This document shows positions 32,724 to 43,217 of a stretch of 64,000 nt of DNA, piece after piece. The position numbers and the translations under genes were made by a program. The stretch comes from Chalara sp. BL73 (taxonomy: Eukaryota > Ascomycota > Leotiomycetes > Helotiales): contig CAKJVC010000073.1 of NCBI GenBank assembly GCA_918026815.1, positions 310,001-374,000 on the forward strand, in the 5' to 3' direction. The notes beneath the pieces were generated by a model that saw only the letters and a program-made list of their open reading frames with translations, was not told the DNA's origin and ran no database searches. Numbering within the stretch: the first letter of the stretch is position 1; each line of letters starts with the position of its first letter.

Positions 32724-35700
32724 CTACATTCCGAAATGAACATATGGGACCCAATAGAGAGGCGGATCCACGTATAGCTCTGCAGTTCTCGGGTCTCTCA
32801 CTGTCCCTTGACTCGAGTTTGATTGTCCTGTTACCAGGAAACTGTCTTTTTTTTGGATATCAGCCATGCGTTTAGATGCGCGCTCTGCACTTTCCGATGT
32901 CCACTGGTCACGAAGATACCGACTTGCCCGGTGAAGGCCTTCTGCCACCGAATCATCACTCATGTTTTCTCTTTTCATCCACTCGTATATCTTGGTCGCC
33001 GCCTCTACGCATATCTTGTCCCTTACTACCCATAGCGTCCCGATGACATGCCGGAAGCCAGCAAGCTGGCATGCGCTGATCAGATGCAGCCCCTCATCAA
33101 TAAGATTATCGTTTTTGACCTGTCCTGTTCCGCAAGCCGAAAGGTAAGCGAGAAAGGGGGCGCGATTGTGCAGATTTACCTCGAACAGGCTCGTCACAGC
33201 GAGCGGGCCGTCGCTGAGACCTAAAAAACTTTTTGATGGATCGTCAAGATGTGTAAAACCATGCCCTGCAAAGTGGAAGATTCGGCAGTCTTGTAACGCC
33301 GAGAGAATATTGTCATGGCAAGTTTGCGGTCTTGTTACATCTAGATGCATAGCCCTGCAAAGGCCGCTTATCTTTTCGATCTCCTTGGAGACAAATGGAA
33401 GATCAGACTGATTTGGTGTCCTCTCCATGCCGACCAGTACAGCTTTCCCTAATTTCGGTACCACTTCTACTATGGAACGCCTTTGTTGACTTTCCATGAG
33501 CGCTCGGATTGAGACACTATAAGATGAGATGACCCGGTCCATGACGGTACTAGATGAGTCGCGGTATCCTGCCGCGTGGATAGGGAACTTGCTGAGCGGT
33601 CCAGTGGGAATCCACCAAATCCGAGACCAGCAATTACTAGGCATTTGGGTAAGTCCCAGATTATCAAGGACCGGCTGGGCAACCGTGTCCCAGAGCCATT
33701 CCAACAATGACGTGTCTGCCATCTGTACAGAATTTAAAGTTACTGCCCGAGCCCGAACCTCTTCGCTGTAAAGACGGGGCAGTCGAATAGTCTGCAACCC
33801 ATGCTTTTCAATAACCAATGCATCGCAGCGGTAGTCGCTTACGTTGATGATCACGATTGGTCCTGAGGCTGCGGCTGCTTTCAAGTCATCTTCGGTTGGA
33901 CCTATGAGGAACCGATCAAAGCCGGGCACTTTCCGAATCTCTTCGATAGTTCGCTCTAATTTTTGGCTTGTATTATGGCGTTGATCGGCTCGATTAATAA
34001 AACCCGCGGGTTTATCGAGTCCATTCATTTGATGTGTAAAGGCTGTTGGCGTGTTTAGTTGGTTCCGAAGGCTGTTATATTTATCTGCTAGTTGAGGATA
34101 TTTTTGTCGAAGATCAGAGATATCTGTACGCATTTCATTAAGAGAAGCTATAATGACCCCACGACCGAGTTCTAATATCCGGATTGCTTCATATGGTAGT
34201 TGTTCCGCCATTAGAGCAATTGCTGCTGCATCCGAAGCTGAGCCAGCAACTTCAGCAAGTATATTTTGCTTATCCGAAGTCTCGAGAGAGCGAGGGATTA
34301 GTGCAGGGATTAGAGCCAGTGTGACCAAAGTGATTTTATAAGCTGATGGCCAATCTTTCCTTGTTGCATATATAGCAGTCAATGTCATACCCGCCATCAG
34401 TCTGTGGAGAATAACGGATGAAAAATGACTTAGAGCTTGTTGAAAGTATTGGATAGCCTGATCGAGATCTGCCTCTGTTCCTTTGCTTATGGATCTATTT
34501 TGGTATCCGATCCCAAGTGATTGAAGTCGACCTGCGCGGTCTGAATGATCGTTTGGCGTCAAGTCGACAGCTTCTTGCAAGTACTGGATAGCTTGATCGA
34601 GATCTACCATTGTTCCTTTGCTTATGAATCTATTTTGGTATCCGATCCCAAGTGATTGAAGTCGACCTGCGCGGTCTGAATGGTGTTTTAGTGTCAAGTC
34701 GACAGCTTCTTGCAAGTACTGGATGGCCTGATCGATATCTGTCTCTTTTCCTTTTCTTTTTGATCTATATCGATATCCGTCTCCGAGTGATTGAAGTCGA
34801 CCTGCGCGGTTTGAATAGTTTTTTGGCGTTAAGTCGACAGCTTCTTGAAAGTATTGAATAGCTTGATCGAGATCTGCATTTATTCTTTTTTTTATGAATC
34901 TCTGGTGATATCCAACCCCAAGTGATTCAAGTCGACCTGCGCGGTCTAAATGGTCTTTTGGTGTCAAGTCGACAGCTTTTTGAAAGTGTTGAATAGCTTG
35001 ATCGAGATCTATCCCTAATCTTTTTCTCATGAATCTATCATTGTATCCGTGCCCGAGTGAATGAAGTCGACCTGCGCGGTTTAAATGGTCTTTTAGTGTC
35101 AAGTCGACAGCTTCTTGCAAGTACTGGATAGCTTGATCGAGATCTGCCTCTATTCCTGTATTTATAGATCTATCTCGATATACATCTCCGAGTGATTGAA
35201 GTCGACCTGCGCGGTCTGAATGATCTTTTGGCGTTAAGTCGACAGCTTCTTGCAAGTACTGGATGGCCTGATCGAGATCTGTCTGTGTTCCTTTGCTTAT
35301 AGATCTATTTCGGTATCCGATCCCAAGTGATTGAAGTCGACCTGCGCGGTCTGAATGGCCTTTTGGTGTCAAGTTGACAGCTTCTTGCAAGTACTGGATG
35401 GCCTGATCGAGATCTGCTTCTATTTCTTTTCTCATGAATCTATTTCGGTATCCGATCCCAAGTGATTGAAGTCGACCTGCGCGGTCTGAATGATCGTTTG
35501 GCGTCAAGTCGACAGCTTCTTGCAAGTATTGGATAGCTTGATCGAGATCTGTCTCTGTTCCTTTGCTTATATATCTATCTTGGTATCCGTTCCCAAGTGA
35601 TTGAAATCGACCTGCGCGGTCTGAATGATCTTTTGGTGTCAAGTCAACAGCTTCTTGCAAGTACTGGATAGCTTGATCGAGATCTGTCTCTATTCCTTTG

Positions 35701-36365
35701 ATTATAGACCTATCTTGGTATCCGATCCCGAGTGATTCAAGTCGACTTGCGCGGCCTGAATGGTCTTTTGGCGTTAAGTCGACAGCTTCTTGAAAGTATT
35801 GGATAGCCTGTTCAAGATCTGTCTCTGTTCCTTTGCTTATAAATCTATTGTAGTATCCGGTCCCGAGTGATTCAAGTCGACCTGCACGAGCTAAATGGCC
35901 TTTTGGCGTCAAGTCAACAGCTTCTTGCAAATGCTGGATAGCTAGATCAAAATCTGTCTCTATTCCTTTTCTTATATATTTATCTTGGTATCCGATCCCA
36001 AGTGATTCAAGTCGATATGCGCGGTCTGAATGATCTTCTGGCGTCAAGTCGGCAGCTTCTTGCAAGTACTGGATAGCTTGATCGAGATCTGCCTCTATTC
36101 CTTTTCTTATAAATCTATCTCGATATACATCTCCGAGTAATTGAAGTCGATCTGCGTGAGCTGAATGATCTTTTGGTGTCAAGTTGACAGCTTCTTGCAA
36201 GTACTGGATGGCCTGATCGAGATCTACCTCTGTTCCTTTTTCTATGGATCTATCTCGGAATCCGATCCCAAGTGATTCAAGTCGACCTGCGCGATCTGAA
36301 TGGTCTTTTGGCGTCAAGTCGACAGTTTCTTGCAAGTATTGGATGGCTATGTCAAGATTCGACAT
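32724..36365 (-). CDS. TPR-CHAT protease-like protein
   Basis: One exon, 1213 aa from the ATG at 36,363-36,365 (the frame is open further upstream but has no earlier ATG). Residues ~3-632 are 14 tandem 45-residue TPR-like units (consensus DLDQAIQYLQEAVDLTP, then RAGRLQSLGIGY), highly alike, plus a degenerate fifteenth. A helical linker follows, and then a C-terminal CHAT domain: His about 1035 in FHFAGHG and Cys about 1078 in LSACGTG form the clan-CD cysteine-protease dyad. The end, PLYWVPYVHFG, is the usual CHAT terminus. CHAT proteins are relatives of caspases; bacterial TPR-CHAT proteins cleave partner proteins to trigger cell death. A matching role here is inference. It lies head to head with a caspase-like gene at 37,150. 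No extra N-terminal domain precedes the repeats. Confidence 0.88.
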   Translation of the reverse strand: MSNLDIAIQYLQETVDLTPKDHSDRAGRLESLGIGFRDRSIEKGTEVDLDQAIQYLQEAVNLTPKDHSAHADRLQLLGDVYRDRFIRKGIEADLDQAIQYLQEAADLTPEDHSDRAYRLESLGIGYQDKYIRKGIETDFDLAIQHLQEAVDLTPKGHLARAGRLESLGTGYYNRFISKGTETDLEQAIQYFQEAVDLTPKDHSGRASRLESLGIGYQDRSIIKGIETDLDQAIQYLQEAVDLTPKDHSDRAGRFQSLGNGYQDRYISKGTETDLDQAIQYLQEAVDLTPNDHSDRAGRLQSLGIGYRNRFMRKEIEADLDQAIQYLQEAVNLTPKGHSDRAGRLQSLGIGYRNRSISKGTQTDLDQAIQYLQEAVDLTPKDHSDRAGRLQSLGDVYRDRSINTGIEADLDQAIQYLQEAVDLTLKDHLNRAGRLHSLGHGYNDRFMRKRLGIDLDQAIQHFQKAVDLTPKDHLDRAGRLESLGVGYHQRFIKKRINADLDQAIQYFQEAVDLTPKNYSNRAGRLQSLGDGYRYRSKRKGKETDIDQAIQYLQEAVDLTLKHHSDRAGRLQSLGIGYQNRFISKGTMVDLDQAIQYLQEAVDLTPNDHSDRAGRLQSLGIGYQNRSISKGTEADLDQAIQYFQQALSHFSSVILHRLMAGMTLTAIYATRKDWPSAYKITLVTLALIPALIPRSLETSDKQNILAEVAGSASDAAAIALMAEQLPYEAIRILELGRGVIIASLNEMRTDISDLRQKYPQLADKYNSLRNQLNTPTAFTHQMNGLDKPAGFINRADQRHNTSQKLERTIEEIRKVPGFDRFLIGPTEDDLKAAAASGPIVIINVSDYRCDALVIEKHGLQTIRLPRLYSEEVRARAVTLNSVQMADTSLLEWLWDTVAQPVLDNLGLTQMPSNCWSRIWWIPTGPLSKFPIHAAGYRDSSSTVMDRVISSYSVSIRALMESQQRRSIVEVVPKLGKAVLVGMERTPNQSDLPFVSKEIEKISGLCRAMHLDVTRPQTCHDNILSALQDCRIFHFAGHGFTHLDDPSKSFLGLSDGPLAVTSLFEVNLHNRAPFLAYLSACGTGQVKNDNLIDEGLHLISACQLAGFRHVIGTLWVVRDKICVEAATKIYEWMKRENMSDDSVAEGLHRASRYLRDQWTSESAERASKRMADIQKKDSFLVTGQSNSSQGTVRDPRTAELYVDPPLYWVPYVHFGM
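34440..36340 (-). repeat. 135-bp in-frame tandem repeat array in the TPR-CHAT gene
   Basis: Fourteen copies of a 135-bp unit; for example GATCGAGATCT recurs at 135-bp steps. Neighbouring units differ at only a few positions, mainly in the RNRSISKGTET-like end of each unit. Confidence 0.9.
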
Positions 36366-37149
36366 GATTCCTTTGGGTGACAATTTTTTTTTTTTTTTTT
36401 TTTAAAGATTTATTATCATAGAACAACTTTCAATAAAGGAAACTCGTAATCTTTGTCCTAGAGAATAAACACAACTTCTTTAGAAGTGTATACTGTACTT
36501 CAGGCAGCTAAGTACACTGAGTTACTAAATTGAAATCAGAGGTTCTTAAGGAAATACTTTCTCGTTAATGACCCTGTGGGAACCTAATGCTTGTCAACCT
36601 ATCGCACTTATGTCAAGCCTTTGGGCGACTTTTCATATGGTCAAAGCACAAATAGTTTACTTTACCTATGCATGAGCTAGTCGCCTCGCGTTTGGCCTGG
36701 CAAAAGGGGATGGTAACACAGGGCAGATGCGAGGGCACACTCTCGCTGTTGTGGCTTGTAATTGGCTGGAGGTCCAGCAGCAACAATGACTCACTTGACA
36801 CAGCCTCTTTTCGCTTACCAGGAAAATGCGCTGCCCAATCCTTTGTACTGTAAGGCAGCTTTCCCTATTTTTCATAGTATGCACAGCCCACTTTATATTT
36901 ACATGTTCCTTGCCCAACAGTGGCGCATGTGCTGTCTGAAAGTTGTAGCTGGAGAAAAAGTATTTGTCTTGGCGTATGCATAATTTTGAGCTTCACACAA
37001 CTAGAATCCGCAGCCTGCCTTTCCTTATTTAGATAACGATCCTAATCATCTTCACTTCAGAATTTGTCACAAGGAGTAAAATGCATTCGAAACCTGCCAA
37101 CCTACCACACGCTTAACAGTCAACCCACGGAACCTCACTTGTGCCCGTT
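36366..37149. promoter_or_regulatory. Shared intergenic region of the CHAT and caspase-like genes
   Basis: About 780 bp between two divergent starts. A run of 20 T (36,384-36,403) lies immediately upstream of the CHAT start. The caspase-side leader near 37,080-37,149 is C- and A-rich (AACAGTCAACCCACGGAACC). No binding site recognised. Confidence 0.5.
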
Positions 37150-39081
37150 ATGGACGACCAAAACGTTATCCCCAGGTATTACGCAGTTCTAATTGGCATC
37201 GACGCTTATCCAGAACGTCCCTTAAACAGCTGCGTATCAGATATCCAGAGGATCAAGGGTATCCTTAATAAGACAATGGACCTAGCCGACATCCAGATTT
37301 TGACGGCAAGCAAAAGCTCAGCTGTGGATGTTCTCACGCCTATTGAAGACCCAGATTATTGGCCAACTTGTCGCAATGTGACTTCGGCCCTTCAAAAAAT
37401 CGTTTGCGAAGGAAAACGCGGCGACTTTGTCTATATTCATTATTCTGGCCATGGAACCAGAACAGCACCGTCTTTTGCTTTCTCCAATACATCGACCGGC
37501 GACCTGGCTTTAGTTTTGCTAAGAGACGAGAGAGGAGAACGAGTAAACTATCTTAAAGGCCCAACTTTAGCTGGAATTCTGAATGATATGGTAAAGAGTG
37601 GACTGATTGTTACTCTCGTTCTGGACTGCTGCTTCTCTGCAGCTGTTTACCGGAATGACGCCCACGACGTTCGATACTTCCCATATTACCCCAAATGGGA
37701 CTACTTGCTATACCCAGAAGATGTCGTCGCAGATAAAAACACTCGTTCGACAGTCCGTGATGCATCTATGCGGGACAATTGGTTCGTGGACCCTGACGGA
37801 TATGCTATACTCGCAGCATGCGGACCTCACGAAAATGCGAAAGGAGGGTTCGAGATAGAGAAGAAGGGAGGACAAGACGGAGCAAAACGATACGGAGCGT
37901 TGTCCTATTTCCTATCCTTAGCCTTGTCCGACTATGGGCTCGGGAGGAGGCATCAAGATATTCATCGTCACTTATGCGCCGTGTTCTGGGAGTATTGTAT
38001 CGAACAGAATCCAGTGCTATATGGAAACAAAGACCAAGCCTTCTTTGGCCCAGTCGACTCGAGCTATAGCAAAAAAGTAATCTCAGTCGTTAAACGAAAT
38101 GAAAATCTCAAGCTATGTGCTGGTCAGGCACATGGCATCCGCAACGGCGACCAGTTTGTTGTATTTCCTCCAGGTTCAAAAAAGGATTCTTTTGCCAAAG
38201 GCTGTTTCGCGACGGTTACTTGCGCTGGACCGCTTACGTCTGATTTCAAATTAGAAGACAGCCAACACAATGTTGAGAGGTGGATTGCTGAGCCACTTAC
38301 TTGCTTGTATTTCACAAAATACCTAGTCCGATTTGCATCAGACCTTCCTCACCGCAGCAAATTGGTGGAAGCATTGAGAGCACGGTCGCTCCATGTTTGT
38401 TATGATATAGACCAGTCGCCAGAGCTTCAGGTTGTGCTAAACAACGATAAGTACGAGATCTTAGATGACTCTGGTCGGAAGATTACCAATCTACCAGTCA
38501 TGCCACAGAACCAAACAGACTCTCAAGATGTCGGAGAAGTGTTAGAACACTTGGCACGCTTTAAAATGGTCAAAGATTTAGTCAATGAGTCACCTACGAA
38601 TTCTTTCCGACAATCGTTTGATGTTCAAATAGTCCAAGAAGATGGAAAACGATTCGTCCCAGAGCAAGAGTTAGAGGTGCAGCACAATACTGTTCTGAAA
38701 ATAGTTGTGGAGAATAAAGGGGTCATGACGTTATACGTTCACTTGTATGCTTTGGGTTCATGTTGGGAGATCAAAGGAATTTTCCATGGTACTTACTACG
38801 CTGTTCCCCCGCGAACAAAAAAGGACGGCGATCTAGAATTCACAGGAGTATCCCCGAAGAAGATCAAGATGACGATTCCTCCTGTGCTTCAGGAGTATCG
38901 CTCATGCAAGGATATTATAAAGGTCTTCATCACGTCTCAGCCGACTTCGTTCAGCTCGTTAGAGCTCCCAATCTTGGATGGTTTAGCGAAAGCTCATGAC
39001 AAGGACAGAGTAACTGAGCCTGATGGTTATAAATCGGAGGACTGGGTAGCGCTGAACTTTTCTGTTCGTATAATACTATAA
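37150..39081 (+). CDS. Caspase-like (peptidase C14/metacaspase-type) protein
   Basis: One exon, 643 aa, from the ATG at 37,150. Residues ~10-170 are a C14 p20-like domain: YYAVLIGIDAY at the start, catalytic His about 101 in IHYSGHGTRT, catalytic Cys about 161 in LVLDCCFSA (the DSCHSG position of metacaspases). A further conserved segment is YAILAACGPHENA near residue 220. The remaining 400 residues have a beta-rich look (LYVHLYALGSCWEI, FFGP) without a recognised domain name. Metacaspase-type enzymes cleave after Arg/Lys and are tied to fungal cell death; the substrate here is unknown. The gene is divergent from the TPR-CHAT gene, so two clan-CD proteases share one intergenic region. Confidence 0.85.
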   Translation: MDDQNVIPRYYAVLIGIDAYPERPLNSCVSDIQRIKGILNKTMDLADIQILTASKSSAVDVLTPIEDPDYWPTCRNVTSALQKIVCEGKRGDFVYIHYSGHGTRTAPSFAFSNTSTGDLALVLLRDERGERVNYLKGPTLAGILNDMVKSGLIVTLVLDCCFSAAVYRNDAHDVRYFPYYPKWDYLLYPEDVVADKNTRSTVRDASMRDNWFVDPDGYAILAACGPHENAKGGFEIEKKGGQDGAKRYGALSYFLSLALSDYGLGRRHQDIHRHLCAVFWEYCIEQNPVLYGNKDQAFFGPVDSSYSKKVISVVKRNENLKLCAGQAHGIRNGDQFVVFPPGSKKDSFAKGCFATVTCAGPLTSDFKLEDSQHNVERWIAEPLTCLYFTKYLVRFASDLPHRSKLVEALRARSLHVCYDIDQSPELQVVLNNDKYEILDDSGRKITNLPVMPQNQTDSQDVGEVLEHLARFKMVKDLVNESPTNSFRQSFDVQIVQEDGKRFVPEQELEVQHNTVLKIVVENKGVMTLYVHLYALGSCWEIKGIFHGTYYAVPPRTKKDGDLEFTGVSPKKIKMTIPPVLQEYRSCKDIIKVFITSQPTSFSSLELPILDGLAKAHDKDRVTEPDGYKSEDWVALNFSVRIIL

Positions 39082-39503
39082 TGAGATATGCTACTAAATC
39101 ATTATTTTTGTAACGATACACATATTATGAGAGCTATGATACCGAAATTGCCATTACCACTATACTATAACTTTATTCACGTTGGCTACTATGCGTCTAG
39201 AGTGCACAAGTGGTGTATTCCCAACCCTTGCAAAGAAAAAAGTTGGCCTCTTAATACATTGCTTGATTCTCTCGCATACAGGTCGATAAAGTGCTTGGGG
39301 CATCGAATGCCTGCCATACATTATAGCAGCGTTTGCTACAGTACGCGTTCACATAAGACTGGGCGAAAAGTAGGTCTTTTGACTTGAAAAGCCGCAGAAT
39401 GCATTGAAAAATGAGGCTGTGCATGCACTGGCATATCGTGTAACATGACAATTGGTCTTCCCTCCGCTAACGTGGAAAGTTTCTGTTGGAAGCCTTGCAT
39501 TTA
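39082..39503. other. Intergenic, no gene seen
   Basis: 3' side of two convergent genes; only short frames without domains. Confidence 0.4.
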
Positions 39504-39869
39504 TCATGCAGCCTGTAGCCTCGCCATCTCTATTTCTTCACCATCTTTGGCAGTTTGGTGGGTGTCCTCAAAACATAGAGTACATTTCTGGCCCGAAACA
39601 GACGCCACACGGAAGGGTCCTTCACGTGATCCATCAGAACCAACCAGATACACTTGGTCCCCAACACGAAATTCGGAAGCCTAAGGAACATCAGTATAGT
39701 CCAAGGAAACGGACTAGGGGGATCCACTAACGTTAGAGCCTACGATAATAGGACGGTCTTCCTCATCGACAAAAAGGAATGCCTTATTCTTATTCCTGCT
39801 TACAGTAACTTGTGAGTATCAGACAAGCTATGGTAGAATTGGCGGGTCTACGTACTCTTCGGAGGACAT
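39504..39869 (-). CDS. Small 83-aa protein, fungal family
   Basis: Three exons, 39,869-39,852; 39,788-39,732; 39,680-39,504 (252 nt), with GT-AG introns (donors GTAGAC and GTTAGT). The product reads MSSEEY, FLFVDEEDRPIIVGSN, then SEFRVGDQVYLVGSDGSREGP (the GDxVYLxGxDGxREGP core) and a short acidic end. I recall many small ascomycete proteins with this core, some resembling a chromo-barrel or SH3-like fold; the function is not known. The 18-nt first exon is the least certain part. Confidence 0.5.
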
Positions 39870-40286
39870 GTTTACCTGCTTGATGTATTCAAAGGGAGAT
39901 GTTTGTACTGTGATCAGGTAGATATCCTTGATATTTATAATTCGATTTTGGGGTGCGAAGCTGCCGAGGAAGTCTGGTGAGGCTTTCCAGCAGTGCGCTT
40001 TCCAGCAGTGCCTTACACAACGCCCCATCGCCAAGATTCTATCTGCCCCTTCAGGTTGCACCAGTCTCAAAAGCTAACATGTAGTAGGCTCATCAAGAAG
40101 AAGCCCTGCTCCCGCTTTAGAATCAGAAAGTAGCAAGATAATGGCGTTCTTAAAATCGTGTCTTCGGTACTGGCAGCGCCGTAAAACGACAACTACAGCT
40201 ACAGCGGACGTGGAAGTAGGAAACAGTATGGAAATTGAATAAACAACTCCATTCGCTAACAATATACAGTAGAAGAGTACAGGTCT
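39870..40286. other. Intergenic between two divergent small genes
   Basis: Upstream region of the 83-aa gene (minus) and of the DUF6594-like gene (plus). The first exon of the latter is probably in here but could not be fixed. Confidence 0.3.
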
Positions 40287-41216
40287 GGGTACCCTCGATT
40301 CACTGCGCTTCTCTCGGCCCATCACCCATGGCTCATTTGTCGTCGCTTCGACAAAGTCCGAGCTCGAGTCCTACTATTGAAACAAGACAAACTGTCTCTG
40401 CTTGAGCGACGACTAGAGCATATTGACCGGAATGAAACGTCCCTCCTTTTCCTCGGAAAGAGTCGAGGCGATAGAAATAGAGACCGCCTTTCTACCTTAT
40501 CCGAGATTGAAGCTGCGCTGGAGGACTATGGTAAGCGGCACAAAGCCTCTGCTGGTGGCCGTTAATAGAGTTAGATCAATTCGTCGAAAGAACCAGCCGG
40601 ATTTTGCGCCAACAACAAGCGGAAAGAAGGGACATAGCAAGCCTGGAGAATTGGGTACAAGCAACTGGCTGCTTGGCTCGGGACGAGACAACATATCTTA
40701 TGCAATACGGCGATCTGATATCCCTGGCACCTGAGAAAGACAGTGCGGTCTTGCAGCTCGAAACATGGGTAGAAGACAAGTTGCTTCAGTACTGGCAAGG
40801 CTTTCGAAGTGTAAAAGTATAGCGACCCTTTATTTGTGTGGCTGGCTGACAAGCATAGAGCCGGTTTCATGACACTTCTACGGACCCAACCGTATATATA
40901 TACCGGGGTCCCTTGATCCAGCGCACCGCGAAGGCGTTGCTGCTTTTCCTGATCGGGCTTCTTCTAATGATGCCGGCCATTATATGCAATCTAATTAGGA
41001 CAACATCTATTCGGATCCTCGTCGTTATGTTATACACGATTTTATATCTGCTCATTCTTTCTTGTCTGACAAAGTCAAAGACAATGGAGCTGATCCTCGC
41101 AGGGGCTACGTAAGTACCAAGCCGCTCGGATCAATGTGAAATAGCTGATCGCCCTATAAAGATATTCTGCAGTTCTTATCGTGTTTGTCTCTGGGACTAC
41201 AACGATACAAAACTAG
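40287..41216 (+). CDS. DUF6594-like membrane protein
   Basis: Exons (start unresolved) ~40,287-40,530; 40,569-40,810; 40,859-41,109; 41,162-41,216. The N-terminal part GYPRFTALLSAHHPW, then RRFDKVRARVLLLKQDKL with a helical stretch LLERRLEHIDR, is typical of DUF6594 proteins. The middle (QFVERTSRIL, LENWVQ, DLISLAPEKD) also fits. Two or three transmembrane helices close the protein (LLLFLIGLLLMMPAIICNL; ILVVMLYTILYLLIL; SAVLIVFVSGT). Introns are GT-AG and phases agree. These proteins are common in ascomycetes and of unknown function. The missing ATG is probably a short upstream exon. Confidence 0.65.
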
Positions 41217-41759
41217 GAACTAGCTAAAGCGAGTAGCGGGAGTATCTTGATTCGCATAGGATTTGCGAAGTCAGACATGAGCTTCGAGGGCTTTCTCTTC
41301 TGATATATGGAGATATAATTGGCCATGAAACTCCTTTTCTTTCGAGCGCCGTTCATGATCATGATAACAAAGGATAGTCAGAGAGACGCCACTGCGTTTC
41401 GATGTGGCATCGTGTGTTCGAAGCATGGGCTCTACTGGCGCTACCGCTCCTAGTTCTAAGGAATTACCTCCGATAAGATTGAAACAACCAAGTAACAGCT
41501 GCGTGCAAAACTAAGTTAATTGTTAAAGACACAGAATATAAAAGACTCCCAGTTCCAATTTACCCGGACAAAGTGGAAAGGTAGACAAAAGGCCGCTTAT
41601 CTTTGGGGTGGAGATACGCTTACACAATAGAGCATTCTCTATTATGATTGATTGATCTATACACGGTTCCAGCCGTCCGTCTGGGCAGCTATTCCGGAGT
41701 GGCCCAGCTCTGGCACCAGTTGCCGAACTGCATCGACACTTTATAATACCTATAGGACT
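41217..41759. other. Intergenic, no gene seen
   Basis: Short frames only; no repeat family recognised. Confidence 0.35.
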
Positions 41760-42080
41760 AGCAACCTCCTCCGCTGAGTAGTCTGGCTTCTATTTACACA
41801 TATATACATATCCGTTAACAGAAGTGCTTTGTTTGTGACCTTTGTATAAAGCTTTGACTCTGCGACCAATTGTCCTCCTGTATCTTGCGGTCTCTAGATA
41901 CCTGGTTGGCTACGGCTACAATGAAGCCATGTTGCAACTTCGCTGGCCAAAGCAACCGTAATCCCCCGACCTCCCTAATCCTTACAGGAGAAAACCTTCC
42001 AACAACGTTCATTCGTCCAAATCGCCTCTTTTATGCTCCTATACCCCCAAACCCCAAAAAATCCCGAATCTCCCTCTAAG
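41760..42080 (+). repeat. Dispersed repeat F
   Basis: Inverted and diverged match to 50,160-50,480 and 60,711-61,031: shared ACCAATTGTCCTCCTGT, ATACCTGGT, CATGTTGCAACT and CCTTCCAACAACGTTC. No terminal signature or coding capacity was found. Confidence 0.6.
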
Positions 42081-42485
42081 TTGTGTGGTGGTGTGTGCGC
42101 AGTATAGGCAAAGTGTCTGTCGTGTGCTTTGTAAACCACTCGTGTCGTTTCGAAAAAGATTGAAGATCTTGTCGGGTCGGACCGCAGGCGCAAGGAGAAA
42201 AGATGCTTTCTCAGGTCTTTAGACTTGTGTATGCTTTAAGTGTAGTATGTTGTACTGGTCGAAAAAGTTAGGCAAGTGCTGGTTTGTACATTTCGGCTTC
42301 TGATGTGACCGCAGGAGTAAAATGTCATGGTTAAAGTACACAGGGGTCCTTATATAGTTGTAACTATTGGACTTGCCTTGCGTGTAATGCGTGACGATCA
42401 TAATAGCAACGATGCGCATCCAGCAGAAGGTGTTGTTGATAACGATACTGTTGGCCCCATAACTGGCCTTTATTGCCAACGTATT

Positions 42486-42670
42486 TGTCAAGAATCGGCT
42501 TACGTGAGTATGCCAAGGAGCTAGAGCAGCTCACGCACACACAGATTACAGCAGTAATTGTAGGAAATATCATCACCACATATCGCTCTTACAAGCCTGT
42601 ATTCCATCGCCGTGATGCCCTCACAGATCCTCTAATTGATTCCCTGCCTAATACCTCCTATTTCTGGCAG
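42486..42670 (+). repeat. Dispersed repeat I, second copy
   Basis: Nearly identical to 28,721-28,904. Open as GLREYAKELEQLTHTQITAV and onward, without the stop found in the other copy. Confidence 0.6.
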
Positions 42671-43000
42671 TATTTCACGTACGAATGCGTCACGTGTTGC
42701 CAAGGAACATGATTGGTTCCCAGAAGCTTAGCTCTGCCTATCTGCGTTTAAGACTTCATCACCACTCTACTTCAGCTTTCAACTAAAAAGTGACCCGCAG
42801 ATCTTAATGGCTCTTAAGCTTTTATTCCTCTCTGCATATATAACCCACGTTATTGCTTCTATTCTCCACTTCTCACTAGGCCTTTAAGAATTCAGATACA
42901 AGGGCCGTTAGAGTCGATCCATGTCAGGCGCCAGGATGTCACGTGCTAAGGGGCACTGAGGGGCTCGGTAAAGGCACTGAGACTTGGCATGTATGGGCAC

Positions 43001-43174
43001 TGTCACGTCGCGTGCTCCCAAGCACACGTGATCCATATTAGGCGAGCTCCCCGAGCTCCTCGTGTATATATAGCCTGCTCTCCTCGAGCTCCCTCTTCCT
43101 TCCTTAGCTATAGATTCTCGTATAGTACCACAGCTGCCCTCTGTATCTGTAGATCCACAGCTCGTGCCGTGACA
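43001..43174 (-). repeat. LTR family B variant
   Basis: Inverted copy, TGTCACGTCGCGTGC...GTGCCGTGACA, 174 bp. One half is close to the copies at 29,319-29,402 and 29,808; the other half differs. Flanks do not match. Confidence 0.6.
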
Positions 43175-43217
43175 CATCTCATACTTTTGACCTTCACACA
43201 ACAACAACACCACAACC

